A stretch of DNA of 35,718 bases, from positions 1 through 35,718 of the forward strand of contig JAKAKQ010000363.1 in the NCBI GenBank assembly GCA_021813425.1. The letters run 5' to 3'. A program made the translations under genes and the position numbers. The number at the start of each line of letters is the position of its first letter. Position 1 is the stretch's first letter. This stretch comes from Nitrospirota bacterium. Its GTDB lineage: Bacteria > Nitrospirota > Thermodesulfovibrionia > Thermodesulfovibrionales > UBA6898. The notes under the pieces were generated by a model, which was not told where the DNA came from, ran no database searches, and worked only from the letters and a program-made list of their open reading frames with translations. Of the stretch, positions 25,911 to 35,480 are shown one piece after another.

Positions 25911-28263
25911 GCTTCCGCGCATAAGGACCTTTACAAAAAGACATCCCCTCCTGACTATAGCCTTATCTGCATTCATCATTCTTGCCTCGATAATGATCAT
26001 CTTAAGGACAAAGTTTGACACTGACATAACCCGTCTTATACCGCTCCATGCTGAAAAGACCTCCCTCTATTTCAGCATAATGGAAAACTTCGGAGGGATC
26101 GAAAAGGCCTACATCATATATTCTTCTGACCATATTATGGACCATATTACGGTCATCGATAAAATCGGCAGTGAGATATCCGCATCAGGGCTTGTAAACA
26201 ATGTTCAATGGAAGATCTCAGATGAGGCAAAGGCTTTCCTGAAAGATGTCTATTCAAAAAAGGCGCCCCTTCTTCTTTCAGAAAAGGAGATGCAGGACTT
26301 TTTCGACAGGCTTTCCCCTGAAGGCATGTCGAGGGAGTTAAACAGGACAAAACAGAGACTCGCCCTGCCGGGAAGTCCGGAAATCCTTGCACGGATAGAT
26401 CCCCTGAACTTTTCGGCTATCTTCTCTTCACACATGAAGCTCTCTGACGTATCCTTTGACCTTGGAACAGGTTATTTTTTATCACCTGACAGGAAAAAGA
26501 TCATAATGATACTCACGCCTAAAGGTTCCCCGCGAGATATTACGTTTTCCGGAAAGTTCATCAATAATATAGAAAACATACTCCGGAAATACAGGAGCGA
26601 CAGGCTCAGGGCTGAAGTAACGGGAAGCCACGCCATCACCCTCCATGAGGCATCTGCAATGAAGAAAGAAATCGTTAACAATGTCCTCATGTCTTTTATA
26701 AGCGTCGTGCTGATATTCCTTATCTTCTTCAGATCATTAAGAGGCCTGCTATACGTCATGCTGCCTGTTATATTCTCGATAATCGCTACAATGGGGATAA
26801 TACTGATCTTTACAGGCTCGCTCTCTGAGGTCACAGGCGCATTTGCCGGTCTTATTGTTGGCCTGGGGATAGACCTCGGCATCGTTCTGTATGTTCGACA
26901 TCTTATAAATTCGGAAAACTTTACAGACCAGACCGAATGCATGGATAAAAGCATATCAGGAGTCTACAGGGGAATAACAACAGGGGTAGTGACAACGGCC
27001 CTGACCTTTTTCCCCATGATATTTTCATCATTCAGGGGGGTAGGGGAACTCGGACTACTTACAGGCACAGGCATGCTCATATGCTGGGCATTCCTCTTCG
27101 GGCTGGTTTCGCTCGTGATTAAACCATCCTCAGGGAAGTTTATCGGGATAAAAATGTTACGGGAAATTTCGATGTTCGCATATGCAAAACCATCTGTGAT
27201 TATTTTCCTGACGGCTGTTTTAACTCTTCTGTTTGCATTTTTTATCCCCGCTATTCACGTCACAGGAGATATAACAAAACTCGGCACAGACAATAATCGC
27301 GCGAGAAAGGCCCTCGAAGAACTCAAGGAGGTTTATATAAAAGACTACGGCGTCTTTATAACTGATAGTGCAGACTCTTCTGAATCGGCGCTGGCCAGGA
27401 GTCTTGAGATAAAAGAGTCTGTTTCAGGTGAATTAGATAACATATCAACAGCAGGTGACATTCTTCCACCGACCGAAAGACAGGAGAAAAATCTCAGGAT
27501 GCTGGCCTCTTTGGACTCCCGAAGGATCCTGAAGGACTTTAACAAAAAAGCCCTGGATGCCGGGTTCAATCCGTCAGCCTTCGAGCATTTCTCTCACATC
27601 TTGAAAGAGATGCTCGAAAACAGGGAGCCGCTGACGCTTAAAGACCTCGGGCCTGTTCAGGAGGCTGTCAACAGGCTTTTGATAAAAGAGGACAACGGAT
27701 GGAGGATAATAGTGACAGGCAATCTGAAAGAAAATGCCTCTTTGAATTCCCTGAATCGCCTGAAATATACCGGACCTTCCTTTATAAAACAGGAACTCCT
27801 TGATATCCTGAGGAAGGATGCCATCCTCATCAGCATAATCGGGCTCATTCTTGTTAATATCATCCTCTATATCGATTTTAAAAACTTTTTTTATGTCTTT
27901 CTCTGCCAGATACCCGTATTTATCAGCATAATATGGGTCCTCGGAATCATGGGTCTTTCAGGAATAAGCCTTAATTTCATGAACGCGGTCGTATTTGTGA
28001 TGCTGATCGGGATAGGGACCGACTACACCGTACACCTTCTGCACCGCTATCTTTCGGACAGGGACATCGGCGCCACTTTCCTTCAGACAGGGAAGGCTGT
28101 TCTGGTCGCCGGGCTGACCACAATTGCAGGGTTCGGCTCAATAGGTTTTTCATCTTACAGGGGGCTTGCCACAATGGGGCAGGTTGCAGTGATGGGGACT
28201 GCATTCTGTGTTATTCTGTCATTATGCCTTATACCGTCATTGTTGAGGTTGTATGAGAAATAA
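25900..28263 (+). CDS. MMPL/RND superfamily lipid exporter
   Basis: 787 aa, two TM blocks with internal symmetry (GLIVGLGIDLGIVLYVRH; VFVMLIGIGTDYTVHLLHRY). Confidence 0.92.
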   Translation: MQNKLPRIRTFTKRHPLLTIALSAFIILASIMIILRTKFDTDITRLIPLHAEKTSLYFSIMENFGGIEKAYIIYSSDHIMDHITVIDKIGSEISASGLVNNVQWKISDEAKAFLKDVYSKKAPLLLSEKEMQDFFDRLSPEGMSRELNRTKQRLALPGSPEILARIDPLNFSAIFSSHMKLSDVSFDLGTGYFLSPDRKKIIMILTPKGSPRDITFSGKFINNIENILRKYRSDRLRAEVTGSHAITLHEASAMKKEIVNNVLMSFISVVLIFLIFFRSLRGLLYVMLPVIFSIIATMGIILIFTGSLSEVTGAFAGLIVGLGIDLGIVLYVRHLINSENFTDQTECMDKSISGVYRGITTGVVTTALTFFPMIFSSFRGVGELGLLTGTGMLICWAFLFGLVSLVIKPSSGKFIGIKMLREISMFAYAKPSVIIFLTAVLTLLFAFFIPAIHVTGDITKLGTDNNRARKALEELKEVYIKDYGVFITDSADSSESALARSLEIKESVSGELDNISTAGDILPPTERQEKNLRMLASLDSRRILKDFNKKALDAGFNPSAFEHFSHILKEMLENREPLTLKDLGPVQEAVNRLLIKEDNGWRIIVTGNLKENASLNSLNRLKYTGPSFIKQELLDILRKDAILISIIGLILVNIILYIDFKNFFYVFLCQIPVFISIIWVLGIMGLSGISLNFMNAVVFVMLIGIGTDYTVHLLHRYLSDRDIGATFLQTGKAVLVAGLTTIAGFGSIGFSSYRGLATMGQVAVMGTAFCVILSLCLIPSLLRLYEK

Positions 28264-28939
28264 GGTCTGCTGTCTTATTCCGGCATTTAATGAGGCCCGC
28301 ATGATCTCAAAGGTAGTGACCGGGGCTAAAAAATATATTGATAATATTATTGTTGTTGACGATGGCTCGGAAGACCCCACACATACATTGGCGCAGGGAG
28401 CAGGCGCATTCGTGATAAGACACAACCGAAACCTCGGCAAGGGGATGGCCTTGAGGACCGGGTTTTCATATGCGCTTCAGAACGGGTTTGATGCAGTAAT
28501 AACACTCGATGCAGACGGCCAGCATGACCCGGCAGAGATCGGGAATTTCCTGTCTGAACTAAACAGTAATCCGGGTGATATAATTATAGGCACAAGGTTC
28601 TGGAAAAAAACCCCGATACCGATGTACAGATACATACCGAACCGTATAGGGATTTTCTGCATATCAAAGGCGGCAGGCTGCAGGATTGATGATACTCAAT
28701 CCGGCTTCCGCCTCTATAAAAGAGAGGTGCTCAATAGTGTAAGACTTGAGACAGAAGGCTTTGAGACAGAGACAGAGATCCTGATAAAGGCAGGGAAGAT
28801 GGGGTTCAGGATATGCAGCCTTCCTGTATCAGCCGTTTATCATGATGATTACAAAACACATTTCAGGCCTGTGAGGGATTTTTACAGGATAAGCATACTT
28901 GTTTTAAAGCTGAGTTTTTTCAGGGGAAAAGATAATTAA
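28253..28939 (+). CDS. Family 2 glycosyltransferase
   Basis: CLIPAFNEARMI...IIVVDDGSEDPT...ITLDADGQHDP. Confidence 0.94.
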   Translation: MRNKVCCLIPAFNEARMISKVVTGAKKYIDNIIVVDDGSEDPTHTLAQGAGAFVIRHNRNLGKGMALRTGFSYALQNGFDAVITLDADGQHDPAEIGNFLSELNSNPGDIIIGTRFWKKTPIPMYRYIPNRIGIFCISKAAGCRIDDTQSGFRLYKREVLNSVRLETEGFETETEILIKAGKMGFRICSLPVSAVYHDDYKTHFRPVRDFYRISILVLKLSFFRGKDN

Positions 28940-28995
28940 TTTCTACTTGAAACTTTACTCTTCTAATATTTAAAAGGAAATGCTAAGATTTTTCT

Positions 28996-29685
28996 ATGAA
29001 AGGCAGAATCAAGAAAAGGGCGCTTATCCGTAAAGATGTCATTATAAATGACATTATAAAGGGATGCGCCTTTGACGTCAGTCTTGATGGAATGTATATT
29101 CATACCCAGGAAACGTATTTTAAGGAAAATGAGCAGCTCACCCTTCGCTTTGATATCGACGGAAAAAATACTGATATAAAAGCTGCCGTGCGCCATTTAG
29201 AGCCTGGCTTTGGTATCGGCGTGAAGTTTTTAAATATGTCACCGGACATGCAGACCGACATAAAAAAATTTCTCATTTCGGCGTTGAATTCAACTGTTAA
29301 AACTACCCATAGAGTGGCGCTCCTTGTAATCAGCCAGGAGAAACCGAGGAGCGTTTACAAACTGAAGCTCCAGCAGGAAGGGCTGTGTGTGCTTGAAGCC
29401 TCAAACGGTAAGGAAGCTATCAAGTTCCTGAAGCTTTCGATACCGGATATTGTCATAATCGATATGCAGGTAGAAGGCATAAGTGCGGTCAAGATCATTC
29501 AGTTCATGCGAACACTGGAAGATATGGAGAATGTGCCTGTTATCGCCCTTTCCACACGATATCTCTCAGAGGAAGTGGATCAGACAGTCGCACTTGGAGT
29601 AAGCGAATATCTGGTCAAGGCAACCACAAGCCCCAATATTCTTTGCAATAAGGTTAATAAAATCCTGTCGGCAGGTTTAGAATAA
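28996..29685 (+). CDS. PilZ domain plus degenerate receiver domain protein
   Basis: PilZ-like KKRALIRKD and DVSLDGMYI; receiver IVIIDMQVEG and YLVKA, but no acidic pair near its start (ALLVISQEKP). Confidence 0.8.
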   Translation: MKGRIKKRALIRKDVIINDIIKGCAFDVSLDGMYIHTQETYFKENEQLTLRFDIDGKNTDIKAAVRHLEPGFGIGVKFLNMSPDMQTDIKKFLISALNSTVKTTHRVALLVISQEKPRSVYKLKLQQEGLCVLEASNGKEAIKFLKLSIPDIVIIDMQVEGISAVKIIQFMRTLEDMENVPVIALSTRYLSEEVDQTVALGVSEYLVKATTSPNILCNKVNKILSAGLE

Positions 29686-29774
29686 CTATAGCTTCTTATT
29701 ACAAGTTTGACCTGTTATTCAGTCCTTTATATTTCTGAATCAAACCTCAACTCAGGAATCGTATATAATAAACA

Positions 29775-31052
29775 ATGCGTCTTTATATTATTTCTCCGTG
29801 CCGCGCTGAGGATATCTGGAGGAAAAGCCGCGCAACCTTTGTGCTCCCCCAGATGTCCCTTGCGATAATCGCAGCGCTTACGCCGCCGGATATCGAAATA
29901 AAGGTGACCGATGAATTAGTTGACGACATAGATTTCGATTACCCCGCAGACCTCGTTGCGATTTCATCCAATTCGACGAATGCACCGAGGGCATATGCCG
30001 TTGCAAAGACCTTCAGGGAAAGAGGCGCAAAGGTGATCATGGGCGGGATACACCCCTCTGTAATGCCTGATGAGGCCCTGCAGCATTCCGATTCGGTATT
30101 TATAGGAGAGGCAGAAGGCACATGGGAGAAGGTGATCGATGATTTTATTACAGGGAAATTACAGGATGTCTATCGTTGTGAGGGATATCCTGACCCCTCG
30201 AAAATCCCTTCGGGCAGATGGGACATGCTGAATACGGGAAGGTATTATGTGCCGCGCACATTTCAGACCTCAAGGGGTTGTCCGCATGGATGCAGCTTCT
30301 GTTCATCAACCCAGTTCTTCGGTATAAAGCACCGCTGCCGTCCTGTCGGACATGTGATACGGGAACTGTCTGAATACAAAGGCAGGCTTATAGTTTTTGT
30401 TGATGACAACATAACAGGGAACCATGCATATGCAAAAGAGCTCTTCACGGCTATTAAAAAGATAAAGAAAAGGTGGGTGGCGCAATCCTCCATCGAGATC
30501 GCAAAAGACAATGAACTGCTCCGGTTTGCCGCTGAGAGCGGTTGTGCAGGCATTCTTATCGGTTTTGAGAGCATAGACTCAAGTAATGCCCGCGATGTCA
30601 GGAAACTCAGAGAGGCAGAAGTATATGCCGACCATATAAAGGAGATCAAATCACACGGCATCGGAGTGCACGGATCATTCATATTCGGTTTTGACAATGA
30701 CCCACCCGATATATTCGAAAACACCCTTGACTTTGTTATGAGAAACCGGCTCGAAGTCGCAAACTACTGCAAACTGACGCCGTTCCCGGGTACAAGGCTT
30801 TTCAGCGATATGCTTTCACAAGGCAGGATACTCCATCAGAACTGGGAGAGGTATGATAGGTACAATATAGTTTTTAAGCCAAAGAACATATCAGTGGAGG
30901 AGTTATATGAGAAGACCCTTAATGTGTATGAAAAAACCTATACGCTCGGTTCCATATTAAAACGAATGCCAGGGCAGATAAAGAATATCCCTCCATATTT
31001 CGCCATGAATCTGAGCTACCGGTTGGGATCAAAACGCTTGAGGATTTCCTGA
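29775..31052 (+). CDS. B12-binding-domain radical SAM protein
   Basis: VIMGGIHPSVMPDEALQHSDSVFIGEAEGTW and CPHGCSFC; similar to the 7152 and 33098 products. Confidence 0.92.
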   Translation: MRLYIISPCRAEDIWRKSRATFVLPQMSLAIIAALTPPDIEIKVTDELVDDIDFDYPADLVAISSNSTNAPRAYAVAKTFRERGAKVIMGGIHPSVMPDEALQHSDSVFIGEAEGTWEKVIDDFITGKLQDVYRCEGYPDPSKIPSGRWDMLNTGRYYVPRTFQTSRGCPHGCSFCSSTQFFGIKHRCRPVGHVIRELSEYKGRLIVFVDDNITGNHAYAKELFTAIKKIKKRWVAQSSIEIAKDNELLRFAAESGCAGILIGFESIDSSNARDVRKLREAEVYADHIKEIKSHGIGVHGSFIFGFDNDPPDIFENTLDFVMRNRLEVANYCKLTPFPGTRLFSDMLSQGRILHQNWERYDRYNIVFKPKNISVEELYEKTLNVYEKTYTLGSILKRMPGQIKNIPPYFAMNLSYRLGSKRLRIS

Positions 31053-31777
31053 AAAGGCCTGACTTTCTTGTCTGCGTGGTCAATAGTCACAAAGTAATCA
31101 TCAGAAATATCAGTATCAAATTCCGGCTCCCGCAACAAAAAATCCATTGCCATGCCGTTATGGAATAAAACTCTTATCCGTTCGGGGATCCTGCCGTTGA
31201 AACCGGTGAAATCTATTTTTATAAAGTCCATCCCATCCTTGTAAAAAATAACAGACCGGTTAATCAGATACGTCCGGTCGAAAATATATTTTGTTGCAAG
31301 CTCAGGCTCGCTGTTCTCGTATCTGTACGCATAAAGCAGAAACGCATCTTCATCCTCGTCCATGCTGTACCTGAATCCGCTGTCAAGCAGAGCATTGAAT
31401 GAAACTTCCGGAGACTTCCATTCATAGAGGGTATCCCTATGAGGTATATACATCTGGATAAGGTCTTTTGACACAAGGAGGTCCATTGCAGTAAGGCCGA
31501 ACGGACCGAAAAGACTCGTCCGCATGTACCCTGGCGACTTGTATCCAAAAACCCCGCTGAAACTGCCAGCAGGTTCACCGCGTTTATAAACAGTGACCTC
31601 CGATAGTGCTTTAATGCTTTTGACGTTTCTGAAGACTATTGACTGTCTCAGCGCTTCTACCGTCACAGGCCCTGAATAAGGCACTATTTCGGTCCTCTTT
31701 ATCTCCTCCTTTTTTACGCAGGAAAAGATGAGACAACAGAACAGTATCAGGCTGACCTTATTTGCAATATTTCTCAT
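31016..31777 (-). CDS. LolB-like/LolA-fold lipoprotein
   Basis: Lipobox LIFSC; VEALRQSIVFRNVKSIKALSEVTVYKRGEPAGSFSGVFGYKSPGYMRTSLFGPFG. Start chosen at MRNIANK. Confidence 0.72.
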   Translation of the reverse strand: MRNIANKVSLILFCCLIFSCVKKEEIKRTEIVPYSGPVTVEALRQSIVFRNVKSIKALSEVTVYKRGEPAGSFSGVFGYKSPGYMRTSLFGPFGLTAMDLLVSKDLIQMYIPHRDTLYEWKSPEVSFNALLDSGFRYSMDEDEDAFLLYAYRYENSEPELATKYIFDRTYLINRSVIFYKDGMDFIKIDFTGFNGRIPERIRVLFHNGMAMDFLLREPEFDTDISDDYFVTIDHADKKVRPFQEILKRFDPNR

Positions 31778-33104
31778 TCCATGCCTTATCTGCCATTTCA
31801 CCGTAACATGCGGCATACTCATCTATCTCTTTTGTGAACTCTTCAACGATGTTCCCGGCGCCGTCATGTGTGAAATAGACTCCCTCCATCCTGCATACAT
31901 CCCTGTAAACATCCGGACGGTCGATTATCATGCAGGGTCTTAAGAGGTTTTTATTTGCCTTCTGGTATCCCTGTATTTTTTTAAACAATGGAGAAGTCAC
32001 GGCTTCTTTCAGGCTTACATTTTTTATATTATGAAGGGCAAAATGGCAGAACACGCATGGTTCAACATCACCCTTTGAATTTATATGAAAGTATTTCCTG
32101 CCGCCTGCGATACATCCTCCTACTACAGGGCCGTCGTTCCAGAAATCGCCGAACAGCATTTCCCTGGTAGATCTGAAATAGGATACACGTTCCCTGAGCG
32201 TGTCCCTCTGCGCCGGTGTTGGTACAAGTTCCCAGTTGGGCTTCCTGCCGACAGGCGTATAGAGGAAATACCAGCCAACAGTGCAGCCGTTTTCGATCCA
32301 GTGATCTACAAATTCATCCGACACCATGATCTCAGCATTCTGCCTTGTCATGGTTGCAGAGTACCCGAAGAGTATACCCGCCTCTTTTAAAAGTCTCATC
32401 GCCCTCACCACTTTATCGTAATGTCCCTGCCCCCTTCTGCTGTCTGTTTCTTCCCTGAACCCCTCAACACTTATGGCAGGGAGTATATTTCCGAGATCTG
32501 CAAGCCTGCCTACCAGTTTTTCATCCAACAGACCGCCGTGTGTAAATACGTGAAACGACATATCATTATGTTTCTCAAAAAGGGAAAGAAGGTCTTTTCT
32601 GAAGAAAGGTTCGCCGCCTGAGATCACTACAAAATACACGCCCATCTCTTTAGCCTCATTCAATACACGGTCGATCACCTCATAAGGGAGGTCTTCATCC
32701 TTTCTGTACATGCCTGCATAACAGCCAAAACAGTTAAGGTTGCATTTCATGGACGGGCTTATCACAAGAAGTCCCGGAGGATAAAACCCTCCCGCCTGCT
32801 CCGAAAATGATTTTCTCTTTGTGCTGCCGACAAGGAGCTGGTTTATGATAAAGCATTTTATAATCTGCTTCTTGTGCCTCGGGCTTGTATTCCTCAAAAT
32901 CTTCATCGCAACCCGCAGGCTCGGATGCCCGTTTCTCCACATCTCTTTTATACTTCTGATCGCACGCCTGTAATGGTCCCTTGTTGTCGCCTTTTCTGCT
33001 ATATTCAGATATGATATAAGCGCGTGCTGACTGCTCATGGACATAACCTGAACAAACCCGTACAGGAATTTTGAAAGCACGAACGGCTTCAGCGTCTTTA
33101 ACAT
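31758..33104 (-). CDS. Radical SAM protein with SPASM-like C-terminal Cys region (HpnH-like by appearance)
   Basis: PSMKCNLNCFGCYAG (CX3CX2C); VISGGEPFFRKDLL; C-terminal CIAGG...GDVEPCVFC. Confidence 0.88.
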   Translation of the reverse strand: MLKTLKPFVLSKFLYGFVQVMSMSSQHALISYLNIAEKATTRDHYRRAIRSIKEMWRNGHPSLRVAMKILRNTSPRHKKQIIKCFIINQLLVGSTKRKSFSEQAGGFYPPGLLVISPSMKCNLNCFGCYAGMYRKDEDLPYEVIDRVLNEAKEMGVYFVVISGGEPFFRKDLLSLFEKHNDMSFHVFTHGGLLDEKLVGRLADLGNILPAISVEGFREETDSRRGQGHYDKVVRAMRLLKEAGILFGYSATMTRQNAEIMVSDEFVDHWIENGCTVGWYFLYTPVGRKPNWELVPTPAQRDTLRERVSYFRSTREMLFGDFWNDGPVVGGCIAGGRKYFHINSKGDVEPCVFCHFALHNIKNVSLKEAVTSPLFKKIQGYQKANKNLLRPCMIIDRPDVYRDVCRMEGVYFTHDGAGNIVEEFTKEIDEYAACYGEMADKAWNEKYCK

Positions 33105-34402
33105 CTATCCTCTTGCCTCTGCCTTTCTTTTTTCATTACTGCCTCAACCCATCTGCCTCCTTTGTAATTTAACAGATCTTCCCTGTTCAAAGGGAAGCAT
33201 GCAAAAGATTTTATCACAGGTCCTCTCTCTGTATCTTCGAAATTTTCTTTCGGATAAAACTCCCGCCACGCATAGAGATATCCTTCATGCAGTTCGTCAG
33301 GGGACATGTTTGCCGGCCTGAAAACAACAGACGATGTCGAATACCTTGAAAAATCAGAGGTAATAAGCCTGCCCTCTGAATCCAGTCTTTCATAAAGCCT
33401 GCTCTTTGGATAAGGCGTCAATATATGGAACTCTGCCTCTTCAATATTATTATCTTTTGCGAACCTTACAGTCTTCTCGAATATATCTTTCCTGTCATGG
33501 TCAAAGCCGAAGACAAAGGATGCGATAACCTTAATTCCCCTTTCGCGTATCCTCTCGATCATTATATTTGCCTTTGCGACCTGAACACCGTCTATCATGT
33601 CATTAAGGCTTGCAGAGATCCAGGGGCTCAGGTCAACATACATCGCCCAGCAGTTGCTTTTTTTAAGAATATCGAGATAAGCGCTGTCCTCCGCTATCGA
33701 AAGAGGCGCAAGCCCGACCCACTGCTTATCAATACCTGCCATCCCGTCCAGAAAGCCCCTGACCCTTCTTTTTGCAAGGTGCATATTATCATTGATGATG
33801 AAGATATATCTTTCCAGCCTTTTTACGTCTTCAAGGAGTCTCTCTGTCCCGGTCATCCTGAATTCAGTGCCATATGTTTGCGGGACGGAACACATATCAC
33901 AGTTAACAGGACAGCCGCGCGAGACCTGCAGGGAATTCATTGGAAGATAAGTCCTGTTTTCAAAAATATCCCAGCGGGGAAAAGGGATCTCGTCGGCAGG
34001 ACTTTTGCATGAATATACCCTTTTAAGGTTCCCTTTTCTTAAGTCGTTTATCAGATCAGGCCATGTACCCTCTGCTTCTCCCACAACTACTGCATCCGCA
34101 TTCTGCAAGGCGTCATCAGGCATGAGCGATACATGAACTCCGCCTAATACAACAGGAATGTCTTTCTCCCTGTATATCCTCGATATCTCATAAGCCCTGT
34201 TTGCCTGACTTGTCATCATGGATATGGCCACCATATCGTAATCCCTATCAAAATCAATACTGTCGACTCTTTCATCTGTAAAAACAATATCAATATCAGG
34301 AGGTGTCAGAGACGCAACTATCGCCGGGCCCATCACAGGGATATACCTTCTGTAAACAAGAGGAAAATGCCCCCAGTCAGGGTAAATCAGATGAATTCTC
34401 AA
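33098..34402 (-). CDS. B12-binding-domain radical SAM protein
   Basis: VVLGGVHVSLMPDDALQNADAVVVGEAEGTW and CPVNCDMC. Confidence 0.92.
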   Translation of the reverse strand: MRIHLIYPDWGHFPLVYRRYIPVMGPAIVASLTPPDIDIVFTDERVDSIDFDRDYDMVAISMMTSQANRAYEISRIYREKDIPVVLGGVHVSLMPDDALQNADAVVVGEAEGTWPDLINDLRKGNLKRVYSCKSPADEIPFPRWDIFENRTYLPMNSLQVSRGCPVNCDMCSVPQTYGTEFRMTGTERLLEDVKRLERYIFIINDNMHLAKRRVRGFLDGMAGIDKQWVGLAPLSIAEDSAYLDILKKSNCWAMYVDLSPWISASLNDMIDGVQVAKANIMIERIRERGIKVIASFVFGFDHDRKDIFEKTVRFAKDNNIEEAEFHILTPYPKSRLYERLDSEGRLITSDFSRYSTSSVVFRPANMSPDELHEGYLYAWREFYPKENFEDTERGPVIKSFACFPLNREDLLNYKGGRWVEAVMKKERQRQEDRC

Positions 34403-34430
34403 TTACCGGAAAGCTCCTTTTTGTTTTTCT

Positions 34431-35384
34431 TTACATGTCGTCAATCCAGAATGGCATAAAAGTATACCACTGGGTCGGATACTGACCAATATATTTTTCT
34501 AATATTTTAATTATTTTATTAAGATTTGTCTTTAATTCGATTTCAGGATCCATATTTTTCTCCATTGCAATTGGCTGTTCGATGATTATCTCATAAGATT
34601 TATATCCTTTAATGGGTATGAAGACCGGCAGGATTATACTTTCAGAAACAATGGCCAGCTTGACAGGCCCCTTGGGAAACAGTGCATCTGAACAGAAGAA
34701 ACTCATCTTTACCCCGCTATCAAACGTCAGCCTGTCGCCCTGAAGCGCAATTATCCTTCCCTCCTGTAAAATCCTGAGCATTTTCAGGGATGAAAATTCT
34801 CCCTGTCTCAGGGGTATCTCATTTATTCCTTCTGCAAATCTGATAAAACTCCTCTGGATTTCCAGCGATGACATGCTGTCCGGAGAATATACTACATTGA
34901 TCTCCCTGCCGCTGGAAGAGAGTTTAAGTCCGCCGATTTCCCAGTTGCCCAGATGTGTTGCAAGCAAGATAATACCCTTTTTTTGAGACAGGGCAATCTC
35001 AAGGTTTTCTATCCCTGTAATTTCAACATCATACTTTCTAATCCTTTCAGGATCATGGCTCAGATGGAAAAGGTCTATAAGGTAGTAGGAATAGTTTTTA
35101 AAAACGGCAAAGGCCTGAAATGAATAAGAAAATGCGGACAGGCCGGGTTTAATCCTCGAAAGGTTTTGTCTTATCGCAATATAGTTCTTAAAATTCAGGA
35201 GAATAAAGAGCAACACAAAGAAAATACCGACTATTCTCAGAAGCCATACCGGTAAATATTTGGTTGAGAAGAGAAAGCCCTTTATCAGAATCCTGAAAGG
35301 AAACGCATGCTGGAATTTTCTGAACGCGCTTTCAGCCTCTGCGCCGTGCATTGTATTTTTTTGATCATTTATGCTGTTGCGCAT
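34431..35384 (-). CDS. Lysophospholipid/lipid A-type acyltransferase (LpxL/HtrB-like)
   Basis: LLATHLGNWEIGG (HX4E), LQGDRLTFDSG, QYPTQWYTFMPFW. Start set to an internal Met; the ORF track start at 35609 overlaps a divergent CDS. Confidence 0.85.
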   Translation of the reverse strand: MRNSINDQKNTMHGAEAESAFRKFQHAFPFRILIKGFLFSTKYLPVWLLRIVGIFFVLLFILLNFKNYIAIRQNLSRIKPGLSAFSYSFQAFAVFKNYSYYLIDLFHLSHDPERIRKYDVEITGIENLEIALSQKKGIILLATHLGNWEIGGLKLSSSGREINVVYSPDSMSSLEIQRSFIRFAEGINEIPLRQGEFSSLKMLRILQEGRIIALQGDRLTFDSGVKMSFFCSDALFPKGPVKLAIVSESIILPVFIPIKGYKSYEIIIEQPIAMEKNMDPEIELKTNLNKIIKILEKYIGQYPTQWYTFMPFWIDDM

Positions 35385-35480
35385 AAGGTATACATTATAA
35401 CCTGATACGTTTATTAGAGGATATACTGAACTGCCGGTATACCATTGACAACACGTCCACTCAAAAAGTAATTTAATTAC

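Noticed and set aside
26153-28204. Several minus-strand ORFs inside the MMPL gene
   Set aside because: Antisense shadows of a long well-conserved membrane protein ORF.
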